A stretch of 64,000 nt of DNA from Gamarada debralockiae (taxonomy: Eukaryota > Ascomycota > Leotiomycetes > Helotiales > Hyphodiscaceae), in contig NXFV01001365.1 of assembly GCA_002803225.1 (NCBI GenBank), positions 47,846 through 111,845 of the forward strand, read 5' to 3'. The position numbers and the translations under genes were made by a program. Shown here one piece after another: positions 12,581 to 22,417 of this stretch; the first letter of the stretch is position 1, and each line of letters starts with the position of its first letter. The notes under the pieces are model-generated. The model saw only the letters and a list, made by a program, of their open reading frames with translations, was not told the DNA's origin and ran no database searches.

Positions 12581-14140
12581 TGCCAGTCCTCCCGTTGGCG
12601 AGCGAGCTATACATAGAGATATTTCGACATTTGGATAGCAGGAAACTACTGAAGGTCTCCCTCTGCTCTCGCTACTTTTGCAAGCTGGCGCGGTTTTTTC
12701 TGTATCTGTATTATGTTGGCTTACCTATGAAAAGGGCATATTCTGAGTTTTCCCTTGCGTGATATTGGATAATCTAGACTTGGCTTGACACGTCAAACAT
12801 TTAGTGTCAGCACCATATCTTCTTTTAGACGAATCCGAGTCTGTCAAGAAAAATCGCTGGGTCACCGAATGGCATGAGATGTTTATAGATCAAGATTCTC
12901 CTAGCTTGCTATGAGAACTATGAGCGTTTGAATAAATGGTATAACGAGCTGTTCGAGGAACCAAACTGGGACGCTATCGTTGCACAATCTTGAATCGGTT
13001 AGGATGATAGTATACAGTTCACACTATCTCGAGGAGCTCGACTTCCATCGTCCGTATATCGAAATGGTCATGCGGTATATGAAATTGTTTCAGTATAGCT
13101 CCGACTTCACATCACCTTGACTTTGGGAAAGCTTTAGACAGTCTGTTGAAGGAGAGATTTGGCCAATCCCTTTCCGTTTGGCTCTTCCTTACCTGGAGCT
13201 CAAATCTGTCCGGAAATTGAGCGGCGATCTTGAGATTCCGCTGTTCCGTATACTGCGCCAAGTCCTTCATCCAAAATGACTCGTACTGGCTCTCCCAGTC
13301 ATCGTTCTCATCACGCCAACCGGTCGAATAACCCCAATAGTTTGCATCGAGGATCAGATCCTCGAGGAAGTGTCCCACTTAACCAAGAAAGTCATCTAAG
13401 TTTGGAGGGCTCCGCCGATGGGTCTTCCGCCGGCGTGATTTTATTGCAATCGTTTCAGTGAAGGAAAGAACTGGAGAAAGTTCGCAGCCATTATTGTCAA
13501 GATTGCAGCATTTAAGTGTCAAGTTTGTGACTCCAAATTTCATTCACGTTCTTTGAATAGGTCGGCACCAGGAGTAACTCGTTTCCCGGGGAGAAATATT
13601 GTCCAATTTAATTCGAAGGTGTATAGATTGCTTTAATGGACGATGAAGTCCAGTGTTTGCTGATAATTTACCACCCAATTTGGAGCGTCTGAAATTGTGA
13701 GTCGTATCACAGCAACTTTTTGACTTTTTGGCTGTTATTTTTTGGTCGTGGATGGGTCTCTCCAAGTCCGAGGACTGCGAAGCTGTTGTTTCAGAGAATG
13801 GAAGAAGCATATCAACATTCAGGAGTTTGGACTGTCTTGGAAGAGTTCGCCTCGAAGTTAGGGGCGATGTTCACAGTGGCCAAGCCAGTCAGAAACGATG
13901 ACTTTTGATGTAATAGCTAATGTTGGACCTTTTCCGATTCTTACTTGGAAGGGTAGCACTCAGGCGTTCCATCATAGTGTGCTTAGACAGCAAGAAAGTG
14001 TTCCGCAACTAGCGTGTATTATCTACTGCGAGGACGATCTTAGATCTCGTCTTGAAATCTTTCATGGAATACGCTTTTCCACGTGGTGCAGGCAACTTCC
14101 AAATTTCCAGCCGGAAGGCTCTCGCGACTATTGAGGTACC
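12581..14140 (+). pseudogene. Decayed F-box/LRR protein gene B
   Basis: Begins at an ATG (12581) with MPVLPLASELYIEIFRHLD, then KLLKVSLCSRYFCKLARF, a clear F-box. The frame then dies at 12762. Later fragments continue the family pattern in shifting frames: ERLNKWYNELFEEPNWDAIV near 12930, SVRMIVYSSHYLEELDFHRP near 13010, LALPYLELKSVRKLSGD near 13170, and NLPPNLERLKL near 13660. The downstream end is vague. An 88-codon open frame on the opposite strand (13112-13378) overlaps this and was not preferred. Together with relic A this makes 3.5 kb of dead F-box DNA. Confidence 0.5.
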
Positions 14141-14529
14141 GATTTTGTCAGCCATTCATTTGGATATCATACCCCAAATCTCACCCCCGCGATCCCGAAC
14201 TTTTACTCGGCTCCTCCACCAGTGCGACACAAACTGAAGATCCTCTCGACCATATCCAATCACGTGATGACATGAATATTAAATTCTTGGCTCCAGGCAG
14301 TGAATCGTACAGGGAATCGTACACTAACGCACGTCACCAGCTTGCCTGTATATGTTAGGAGCTTTGCTCTCATCTCCTCTTCATAGCTTATTCTCTTCGT
14401 ACGATAGTTGATAGTTGAATTGATAACTTATTTTCATCTTGAGATTAAAATAGAAAATCGATTTACTGCTGATTAGAAATAATAAACATTAGATATAGTA
14501 TAATGCTAGAGTACGCATTTAATTAAAAG

Positions 14530-14822
14530 CTACCGTAGTAGTTGGCATATAAGATAATATCTTATATGATTTTTTGCCACTCCTTTTGAAATAGGACCAT
14601 ATATTATACGACTAGTATATTATACGAATTCGCGCGTTTGGGGTATAATTATAGCGAGTAACCACTATAATTACAGGGTATAAAGCCTAAACGGCTCCCG
14701 TGCGGTGTCAATTAAGATAATATCTTGTATGATTGCTTGGTCAACCTTCAATTGGAACCATATCTTGTATGGCTAGTATCGTATATAACCACTATTATCT
14801 TATCTGCCATTTACTACGGTAG
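14530..14822. mobile_element. MITE-like element with 30 bp imperfect terminal inverted repeats
   Basis: The left end reads CTACCGTAGTAGTTGGCATA, followed by TAAGATAATA. The reverse complement of the right end reads CTACCGTAGTAAATGGCAGA, followed by the same TAAGATAATA. That is 27 of 30 matches. Inside are two direct copies of a ~75 bp unit starting AAGATAATATCTT (14551 and 14714), and a central hairpin made by TATAATTATAG and CTATAATTA. No coding capacity, very AT-rich. I could not see a convincing target-site duplication. Superfamily unknown. Confidence 0.72.
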
Positions 14823-14989
14823 GTCTACTATACAAATATACGTACTATGCCATGGTCCGGCCTGAAACTAGTAGAGATACCCGGTTGTATTATGGTCATG
14901 AAACGGCACTAAAACAGTACTGAGCCACGAGCTGGAATTCAAACGCAAACAAACTCTGAAAGGTATAGCATTAGCCCGGCTCAGTCTCT

Positions 14990-17900
14990 TCAATTACAAT
15001 AAATGCCTGTGCACTGCCCCCTCTTGGCCTTCCTCATATGATGAAGCATTATGCTCGACGGATTAGCGCAGATAAAAGCTGGAAAGGTGCAAATGTTGGC
15101 ATTACAACAATTGCTTGTCCAGCAGATCCCGCCTGAGCCACAGTCACTATCTTGGGTGCAGGTGGGGGCGGTACAATACTGGTTCTGCAAGCAAACACTT
15201 TGGCCATTGGCATCATAGCCACATGTGCAATCGCCTAGGGGGCCGCACGAGGGGTCATAAATTATGTTGAAGCTGCCGCAGACCCCCGGGTTGGAGCAAC
15301 TACCACAGGAGGTGTCATTTGGATCATTGATGGTCGCGGACTGCTGAATGGAGTTGGAGGGCGCGGACGACAGAGATGCGAGAACCTCTGTGGAGGTACC
15401 TGCCTGCAGCGTCAGCGGGAGCGGGAACTCGGACGAGTATAGCTTCAGGCAGGCGTCCTGGGCGAGGCCGGCTGAACTGAAGGAGTTGTACACCGCAATC
15501 AAAGTCTCCAGGACGGCGAGGGCCGCAACACCATAGTTGGCAATTGCTCCGAATGTGGCTAGAGCGGCGAGTACCTCCGGTCCTGCAGTTATGCCCGCGG
15601 CGAGGACTAAAGCGAGCAGGGCCTCTGTGCCGATCGCTTTCTCTAAGCCTTGTAGAATGAGATTGCCCACTGTGGACCAGTTAGTTGTGGAGCCGATGAG
15701 GCCTCCGGCCAGGCCGCCGATGATCCAATTGTTGATGCTATTCTCGCACTTTATCTCGTCGCTGTTGGCCCCCGGGAACTGACATGACCAGGTGAACTGT
15801 CCGTTGCTAGAGCCTGGTGCCAAGTTGCACGGGGTTGGGCCAACGCCCAAGGATGGTGTGAGGTCTGTCACAGGCTGCTGACATTGGTCTGTCAGTTGCA
15901 GGACGACAAAGAAGTCGGTCTCTGTAAATCTCTTGGAGAGAATGTCGCGGTTCTGGAGGGAGGAAGAGTTCGCCTGAGATGCCAGTTGTTGGGCAAAGTT
16001 CGCAATATCGATATCAATGACAAGAGAGCAATCTGGAGTGGCGAAGTGCAGGCCAGTGGTGTCGATGTACAAGGAGTTTCCTTCGGAGTCAACAATGCCG
16101 AGCTTGGTGGGCTCCGAAAGATCAATGACGTAGGTGTTGCCATCACTACCCATGACAGCGAGGTAGTCTGCTACAGTACCATTGTCAGACAGATAGAACG
16201 CCTGAAGAGAAGGTAACGTCTGATTTATTGAGTTGATGGAGGCACTTTGAAGGGATGACGTGGGCGTTGGCAGACTATCGCAAGTACTCTTGCCGGCATA
16301 CGCTTCAGCAACTACAGAAGTAAATGTGACAGTAGGTGATGGGGATGTCCCGGTGCTTGATGACAGGCTAGATTTTGATGTTGACAAAGTTGTGGATGAA
16401 GGGGTAGTGGAAGCAGAACTCCTTGTTGATGAGGTTGATGATGGCGTTGCTACTGAGGAAGGAGTAGTGGAAGTAGAACTCCTCGTTGAAGAGGATGAGC
16501 TTGACCGCGTGAGTATTGAAGACGTTGAAGACGGACGAGTGCTAATAGTAACCACCGAAGTAGATGCTAGTGAGAGCTTCACTGACGTCGTACTTGGCGT
16601 ATATGTCGCCAGGAAGCAAGGGCAGGCGGACGATAGGGCTGAAACCGTGGTAGTCGGCCCACAATTAGCTAGGTAATTTGGAATTCCGGCGGTCGAGGCT
16701 GTGGGGACTGTTGTGCCCAAGAAAGAGTTGCAGAAGGTATATGCCGACATTACATACACATCGTTTTCTAGGGCTCGCAAGCAATTATCTTGATGACAAC
16801 CCTGAGTTGGTAGTGAAGGCGTCGCTGACGTAGTTGTTAATGAAGGCATCGCTGATGTCGTACTTGGCGTGTACGTAGCCACGAAACAAGGGCATGCCGA
16901 GGAGATGGCCGAAATAATGCTCGTCGGCCCACAGTTATTTAAGAAGGTTGGAACTCCAGACGTAGACGCAGTGGGAACAGATGTTGCCATGAATGTTTTA
17001 CAATACAGGTAGGCCGAGCTAGCATATAGCTGATTTTCAAGAGCTCTGAGGCAGTTGTCCTGGTTGCATCCAATCGTAGGCAGTGGAGAAGAGTGCTGGG
17101 AGGAGACACTCGAGCTCGAGCTAGATTGTGAGGTGGATGATTTTGGTAAGGATGAAGAGGTGGTAGAAGATTTGGTCGAAGAGATGCTCGAGCTTGAGCT
17201 AGATTTTAAAGTAGATGATTTTTGTAAGGATGAAGAGGTGGTAGAAGATTTGGTCGAAGAGATGCTCGAGCTTGGGCTGGATTTTGAAGTGGATGATTTT
17301 TGAGAGGATGAAGATGTGGTAGAAGATTTGGTCGAAGAGATGCTCGAGCTTGGGCTGGATTTTGAAGTGGATGATTTTTGAGAGGACGAAGAGGTGGTAA
17401 AAGATTTGGTCGAAGAGATGCTCGAGCTTGAGCTAGATTTTGAAACGGATATTTTTTGCGAGGACGAAGAGGTGGTAGAAGATTTGGTCGAAGAAATGCT
17501 TGGGCTCGTTGAAGACTGAGATAATGAGCTTGAGGTACTCAATTTAGATGAACTAGTGGTGCTCGATGATGTAGAGGTTGAGCTTGATGTTGTGATCGAC
17601 GGTGAGGAACATTCGCCTTTGAATGCAGAAGCTGCACCATAACCAGCCGGCACAGCAACAACACTTGAACCACAGTTGATGTAGTTAGCAAGATATATGG
17701 AGACTTGAGATTGGTCATAAACAACTTGAACTCAGTCAGTTATCTGTTTATTTTACCACTGCTCTTCGGACTTACCATAAGCTCCTCTGAGGAAAGAGTC
17801 TCCAAGAATCGGAATTGTGATGCTGGCCGGATTTGGAAGAACACCTAGATAACATGTCCCAGGAACAGCCTGTATTATGAATTGACTGTACGGGACATTG

Positions 17901-19074
17901 ATAACCACATTGCCAAAGCCAAAGTCCATCGTTCCAGACTGAGTAGCGTAGCTGCAAGGAACGCTATATAAACCATCACTTTGAAGTACTGCTCCAGGAA
18001 AGTCAGGTAGAATAACGTCGAACAGGCTTTGAGGTATGTAACTCAGACTAGTTCCAGAATCCAGAATCACAGCTAGGCTGTAGCCGGCAGGTGTATAACG
18101 TTTCGATATTGACGCACCGGGTTCCGTATTCCCTACAGAGTTCAGGTAGACCCAATATCTGAAGCAGAGTAAGTCAAAGCAATACGACTAACTGAATGCG
18201 GCTGGACTCACCTGACGCTGCCATCCGGCCCAGGGAAAATAATGGGGACCTGGACTAAATCGCCCGAATATTTCATTGTATCAACTCCACCAAAAACAAT
18301 TTCACCTACAATGTTTAGTTCGAGAGATTTCAAAGTTTCAAGGGGTAGGTACCTGCTGTAGTTGTAACGCTGCCAAGGCCCAAACTAAAAAGCTTGCTAT
18401 TTATTTTCCCATCGGCGGCCAATTGATCAATAACATTATTGTAGAAAGTATTATAGGGATAGCCGAAGCTTACACCCATGATGCCGGCATAAACGCTTGA
18501 GCTGGAACTTCCAACGCCAAACTGTGTAGTTGGAAGTGAAGCACCTAGATACCACATCTGTCACTTTTGCTAACGAGGCCGAGGTTTTTAGGGGTCTTAC
18601 CGGCGAGAAGGATCGTATCGACATAGTAGATTCCTGCAACATTACCCTTGCCATAAGTTATCTGAAAAGGTACTTCCGTATCACTTGAAGTTGATGACTT
18701 TGTCGGATCGTAAGATCCTAAAGCGCTGCATTCGCTGGGTTCGGCCGAGGTGGCACAGTTAGGATCCACCCATAATTCATTCGACCCAGTATCTAGTTGG
18801 ATAAACGCTGATTGTGGTGGTGTTCCTATCTGGACTATGATGTGTCAGGGTCTGCTTATCCCATATCGAAGTATCAATATAAGATACCTTGAATCAAATA
18901 TATCTCCCCTCCAAACTGGGGCAGACCAGTTTCGTCCTGTCTCTTCTCGTGACTTGAGTTATAGGCTCGAAAGTGGTGAGAAAGAGGAACCCTAACTATG
19001 CCGTTGTCCCTCTGAGAAACGCGGGCTGCGTAGGAAGTGAGAAGGAAAAGAAAGAGAAGTATTTGGATGGCCAT
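14990..19074 (-). CDS. Secreted aspartic protease with large repeat- and cysteine-rich C-terminal extension
   Basis: Six exons, 1,274 residues. Introns: 18835-18887, 18545-18600, 18306-18352, 18159-18211 and 17725-17775; all phases match. Residues 1-17 form a signal peptide (MAIQILLFLFLLTSYAA). A pepsin-like A1 domain follows, with both catalytic motifs, LDTGSNELW and ILDSGTSLSYIP, ending near residue 400. Then: a Ser/Thr-rich stalk built on a 26-residue repeat (exact 78 bp DNA period); two ~75-residue six-cysteine modules (each with DNCLRALEN, NCGPT and SACPCF); a second Ser/Thr linker; a ~300-residue segment with possible LSKR and KAKR processing sites and a long Gly/Ala hydrophobic region; and a Cys-rich tail with CTCGYD, DSDCGSGGICW and NCC. 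Ordinary secreted family members end soon after the protease, often with a GPI tail. The splice at 17725-17775 is the only link between the two halves, but it falls inside the conserved end of the protease fold, so one gene is the natural reading. The extension's function is unknown. Confidence 0.82.
17085..17510 (-). repeat. 78 bp tandem repeat coding the Ser/Thr stalk
   Basis: The word GGTCGAAGA recurs on the plus strand at 17174, 17252, 17330, 17408 and 17486, exactly 78 bases apart, with a more diverged copy before 17174. On the coding strand each unit gives 26 residues of the form ISSTKSSTTSSSSQKSSTSK plus six more. Copies differ by a few substitutions and no indels, as expected for a selected coding minisatellite. 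Confidence 0.9.
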
Positions 19075-21000
19075 CTTGATTTATGTAAGTATTGGATTGT
19101 AATAGGACTAATGATGAGAGGGAGGTTCGTCTGAGCTAAAGTCACCAAGCTGTATGACCTTCTAGAGGACAGAAATCCAGCATCAAGGAATGAGTACTGT
19201 ATTATATAGAAGAGAGCGTTTCTCAGCCCGAAGATCGGAGAGAGGGACGAGCCAGACTATGGCTTCTCCATGGATCACATAGAAATCATAACGCCTCATC
19301 AGATCACAATTCTCAGCTCTCAAAGCCAACTTTCCTCTTAGACTCTGAAGCTCGATCTTGTAATATTTCGATAAACGTGCATTGTACAATGGTACCCTTC
19401 TGTTGCCCAATGAGACGCAAGACGTACAAAGAAGAAACATTGTTTACAGCTGAGAACCACAAGTTCCACGACCAAAGTTATTCAAGCGCATGAGAAAAGT
19501 TGTGGTAGGCTTAAGCCTCTAAGCGAACGTGTCGGACTCCCGTGCTGCAATTGGGCTGTGCCGTAGTTCGTGGTGCTGCTTTCGGATGGTCAGGTAGGAA
19601 GAAAAGGAATGGATGGTAGCCACATTTCCATTGGGCTGCAGAACATCTTGGACGGCCTATTTCTACAGTCCTTTGTACGAGGCGGAATCTCATCACATTT
19701 TCCCATTTCCGGGTATACGTCTCAGTCTGGTAATTAAGCGACCCAATTTTAGAATAATTTCTCTATCGCCTCAGTGAATTTCAATTCTGTAAGAGTGTGA
19801 AACTGTAATACTAGTGGCTTTCTCTTCCACAGTTCAGTGGCCCATGTAAGACGATCAGGGGTTAACACTGCCTCAATTTTCCACTCTACACGAAAATACG
19901 CGTAAATCACGACGTTTTCACCAACCCCAGACCATCATTACAAACTTCAAATATATCTCCCCTATAAAATACGACTTACAAGAGTGTCAAGACTTCTTGC
20001 TCCCAAGTTCAGACTTCGACGAGTTGACGAAAAGACAAGTTTGTGGCGCTTGTCGTGCACGTGCCCCAAATCCGACATAGGCCACTGAACCGCGGAAGAG
20101 ATATCGGGATCTGGGATATATACGATATACAATATTACTCTTTATGACATACATTGCCAAGGGTATCGGATCGTACCGTGCCGCTGGCCATATACTTAAA
20201 AGTACAGAACATATGATTTTCCGAAGCTTTTTATAGGCTTAATATAAGCCTATTATAAGGCCTTGTGTAAGTTTTTAATCTCCACCAGTCTTTAAATAGG
20301 CATGGGCTTGATAAATTATACATAAAGAGGAAAATTAAGTAGTTCCTCTGACTTGGACCCTTGAAGGGGCTGAAATGGGCTGAATTGGCCTTTGGAACCC
20401 TGGAACTCTATTTCCGTATACTTGGCATAATATTTAGTGTGGATGTTAGTATTACTTACTATAATATGAAAATCGGTACGCTTACAGGTAATATCTTAAA
20501 ATACGGCTAATGCCGACACTGGTTTTAACGTTAATTTAGAGGGCCGCGTGAGAAGATATTCCGGAAACCTTATCTTCTGTTGGCAACCCCTCTTTCCGGT
20601 ATGTGATAGTGGCTCTGGTAGGAGGCTATACTCTTTCCGCTGCCACCAGGAACCACAAAGGTCGCGCCTTTCCGATTTCTATAATGAATACTACATAAAA
20701 CTCAAGAAAAAGTTGATAAGTCTTGAATTTCGAAGGTTAAATATTATCCTATCAAATTTTATCCATTTTAGTTCAGTTCGTGGTGAGGTATGCTCGTTTG
20801 AAGTTGTTATAATTCTTGCGATTTTGATACGTTCCTGATGGCAGCGGAAGGGATAAGCTGAGGCAACACCTTAAATCAATAATCGTATTCTTTCTCCATC
20901 CCTGCCAAGAGGCTCTGTATACGGCGTCTATGCACTATGACGAGTTGAAAGTTCCTCATTCGAGGCTTTGACGAACTGCATGGGTTTCTCCGTTCGGGTC
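19075..21000. other. Long intergenic stretch, no intact gene
   Basis: Includes the protease promoter on the left. Open frames at 19183-19440, 19511-19696 and 20548-20838 carry no recognisable motif. From about 20100 to 20540 the sequence is AT-rich with short palindromes (for example GGCTTAATATAAGCC near 20237), suggesting old transposon debris. No TIR pair or LTR could be delimited. Confidence 0.4.
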
Positions 21001-21025
21001 TGCATCCTTTGCAGAAAGAGCAATA

Positions 21026-21397
21026 ATGGCTTTGAGGCACACACATCTTGTACAGTTATATGAGGATATTTTGGATCACATGGCCTAAGAAGGAGGCTTA
21101 AACCTTGCTAGACCTGAGCGTCCCGACATGCTTGAGGACGATTTTGACTCTGAAATGTCTGATGAGTATGACGAATTTGGAGAGTCTGAAGAGAATGATG
21201 AGGATAGGATGAAGACGACGACGACTAGTTCTCTGTTTGGAGCTTTCATACCACTCAACGGTCCACCCTCCTCAGGATATCTCTGGTGTGACGAATGTTG
21301 TCGGGCGGTCAAGTTCTTATCGCGCCAATCTCCAGCGAAGTTTTACGGAGAGTACAACATTCATTTCATCCCACATCAGCTTTTCAATATTCAATAA
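21026..21397 (+). pseudogene. Possible short F-box-like relic with acidic stretch
   Basis: A short frame reads MALRHTHLVQLYEDILDHMA then stop. It is followed in another frame (21128-21397) by an acidic run (EDDFDSEMSDEYDEF...) and then LWCDECCRAVKFLS. The order (helix resembling YEDILDH, then acid-rich segment) loosely echoes the other F-box relics in this window. Weak; it may be chance. Confidence 0.25.
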
Positions 21398-21565
21398 CGT
21401 CGAATTCCTAAATCTCACTGGTTGTCCCGAGCCCCTTTAGTCCCACCCGCGCTAGTCCTAAAATAGGGCACCACGTCGTCACAATTTCAAAGACACCATC
21501 CCAACCATCACATCTACTCTCGCCCGCCGATTTCTTCCTTTTCCCTTTTGTTCTCAAAGCCGATC

Positions 21566-22126
21566 TCAGGCATTCAAGCCACCAACCCACTCCTCAGCAC
21601 CAACCACCTTCCCCCGTTTCTTGAACACACTATCCATCAATACCCGATGAACCTCCTCATCACGATCCACACACAAATCTCTCAACACAACCAACTCAAA
21701 ATCTTTATCCGCCGCCTCACAAACCGTACTCAACACAACCCCACTCGTACTCATACCCGCAAGAACCAAAGTCTGCACTCCCAAACTCCTCAGGATGACT
21801 TCCAGGTCACTACCCGCAAACGCTGAGACTCGCTTCTTGACAATAACAATGTCGCCTTCAGCAGGAGCGATTGATGGGTGGACTTCGGTACCTGAGGAGC
21901 CGGTGACGAATGCATTGGACTGCGCGGCAGTGCTGAAGACGGGGTTGGAAGGAGAGATTTCGGGATGACCTGGCCGGAAAGAGATGGTTACGTAGATAAC
22001 TCGTACGGCGGAGGCACGGGCTGTGGCGATGGTGGAGGCCATAAGAGGGAGGTAGGTAGATGATGTGGGGACGCGAGGCACGTTGCCAGCTTGGACGTCC
22101 ATGATTAAGAGAGCTGTTTTAGACAT
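21566..22126 (-). CDS. Isochorismatase-fold hydrolase lacking the usual cysteine
   Basis: Single exon, 186 residues, start MSKTALLIMDVQAGN. Family layout: catalytic-type Asp in LLIMDVQ, Lys in IVKKRVSAFAGSDLE, then LVLAGMSTSGVVLSTVCEAAD. In isochorismatase-like cysteine hydrolases the nucleophile normally sits at the position of the Gly in TSGVVLST. A Gly there is seen in a non-cysteine subgroup, so the protein may be non-hydrolytic or act differently. Typical substrates of the superfamily are isochorismate, nicotinamide, ureidoacrylate and carbamoyl-type amides; none can be chosen here. It is likely cytosolic and convergent with nothing closely linked. The next gene on the right is a Zn2Cys6 regulator on the same strand. 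Confidence 0.85.
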   Translation of the reverse strand: MSKTALLIMDVQAGNVPRVPTSSTYLPLMASTIATARASAVRVIYVTISFRPGHPEISPSNPVFSTAAQSNAFVTGSSGTEVHPSIAPAEGDIVIVKKRVSAFAGSDLEVILRSLGVQTLVLAGMSTSGVVLSTVCEAADKDFELVVLRDLCVDRDEEVHRVLMDSVFKKRGKVVGAEEWVGGLNA

Positions 22127-22417
22127 AGTGACTGCTGGGAGGCAGAGAGAGAATGTCGAAGTGGTAGTTATATGAAATGGATTTTTCGAGGCAAAGGAAA
22201 GAAAGGGATTGAGCACTGGTTGAGATACTTTATAGGTCAACGTTACACCGTATTTTGATTGGCCAGGAGGATGTTCGGTGGTTTTCGCTTGTCAAGCCGC
22301 CGTCTTGTTTCCGCTAAATCCGCCACTAAATGTGAATGGTTCCTATTCATTCAGAAGAGCAAGCAAGCTCAAGTGAGGTGTAACGATTTGGAGATTTCAG
22401 GTGTCGTTCTGTCGAAG

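Noticed and set aside
13112..13810. Minus-strand open frames that could be a further F-box protein piece
   Set aside because: They overlap plus-strand F-box fragments (for example NLPPNLERLKL near 13660) that fit the family better; long antisense frames are common here.
14870..14990. tRNA-like 3' sequence near the protease stop
   Set aside because: No acceptor stem or anticodon arm could be folded around it by eye.
15348..17303. Plus-strand frames inside the protease extension, including a Glu/Asp/Leu-rich repeat protein
   Set aside because: They are the antisense reading of the Ser/Thr repeat; the minus strand has splice-linked coding context and no such support exists on plus.
17085..17510. 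CRISPR-like regularly spaced repeat
   Set aside because: Period is 78 with no spacers; the repeats are contiguous, coding and eukaryotic.
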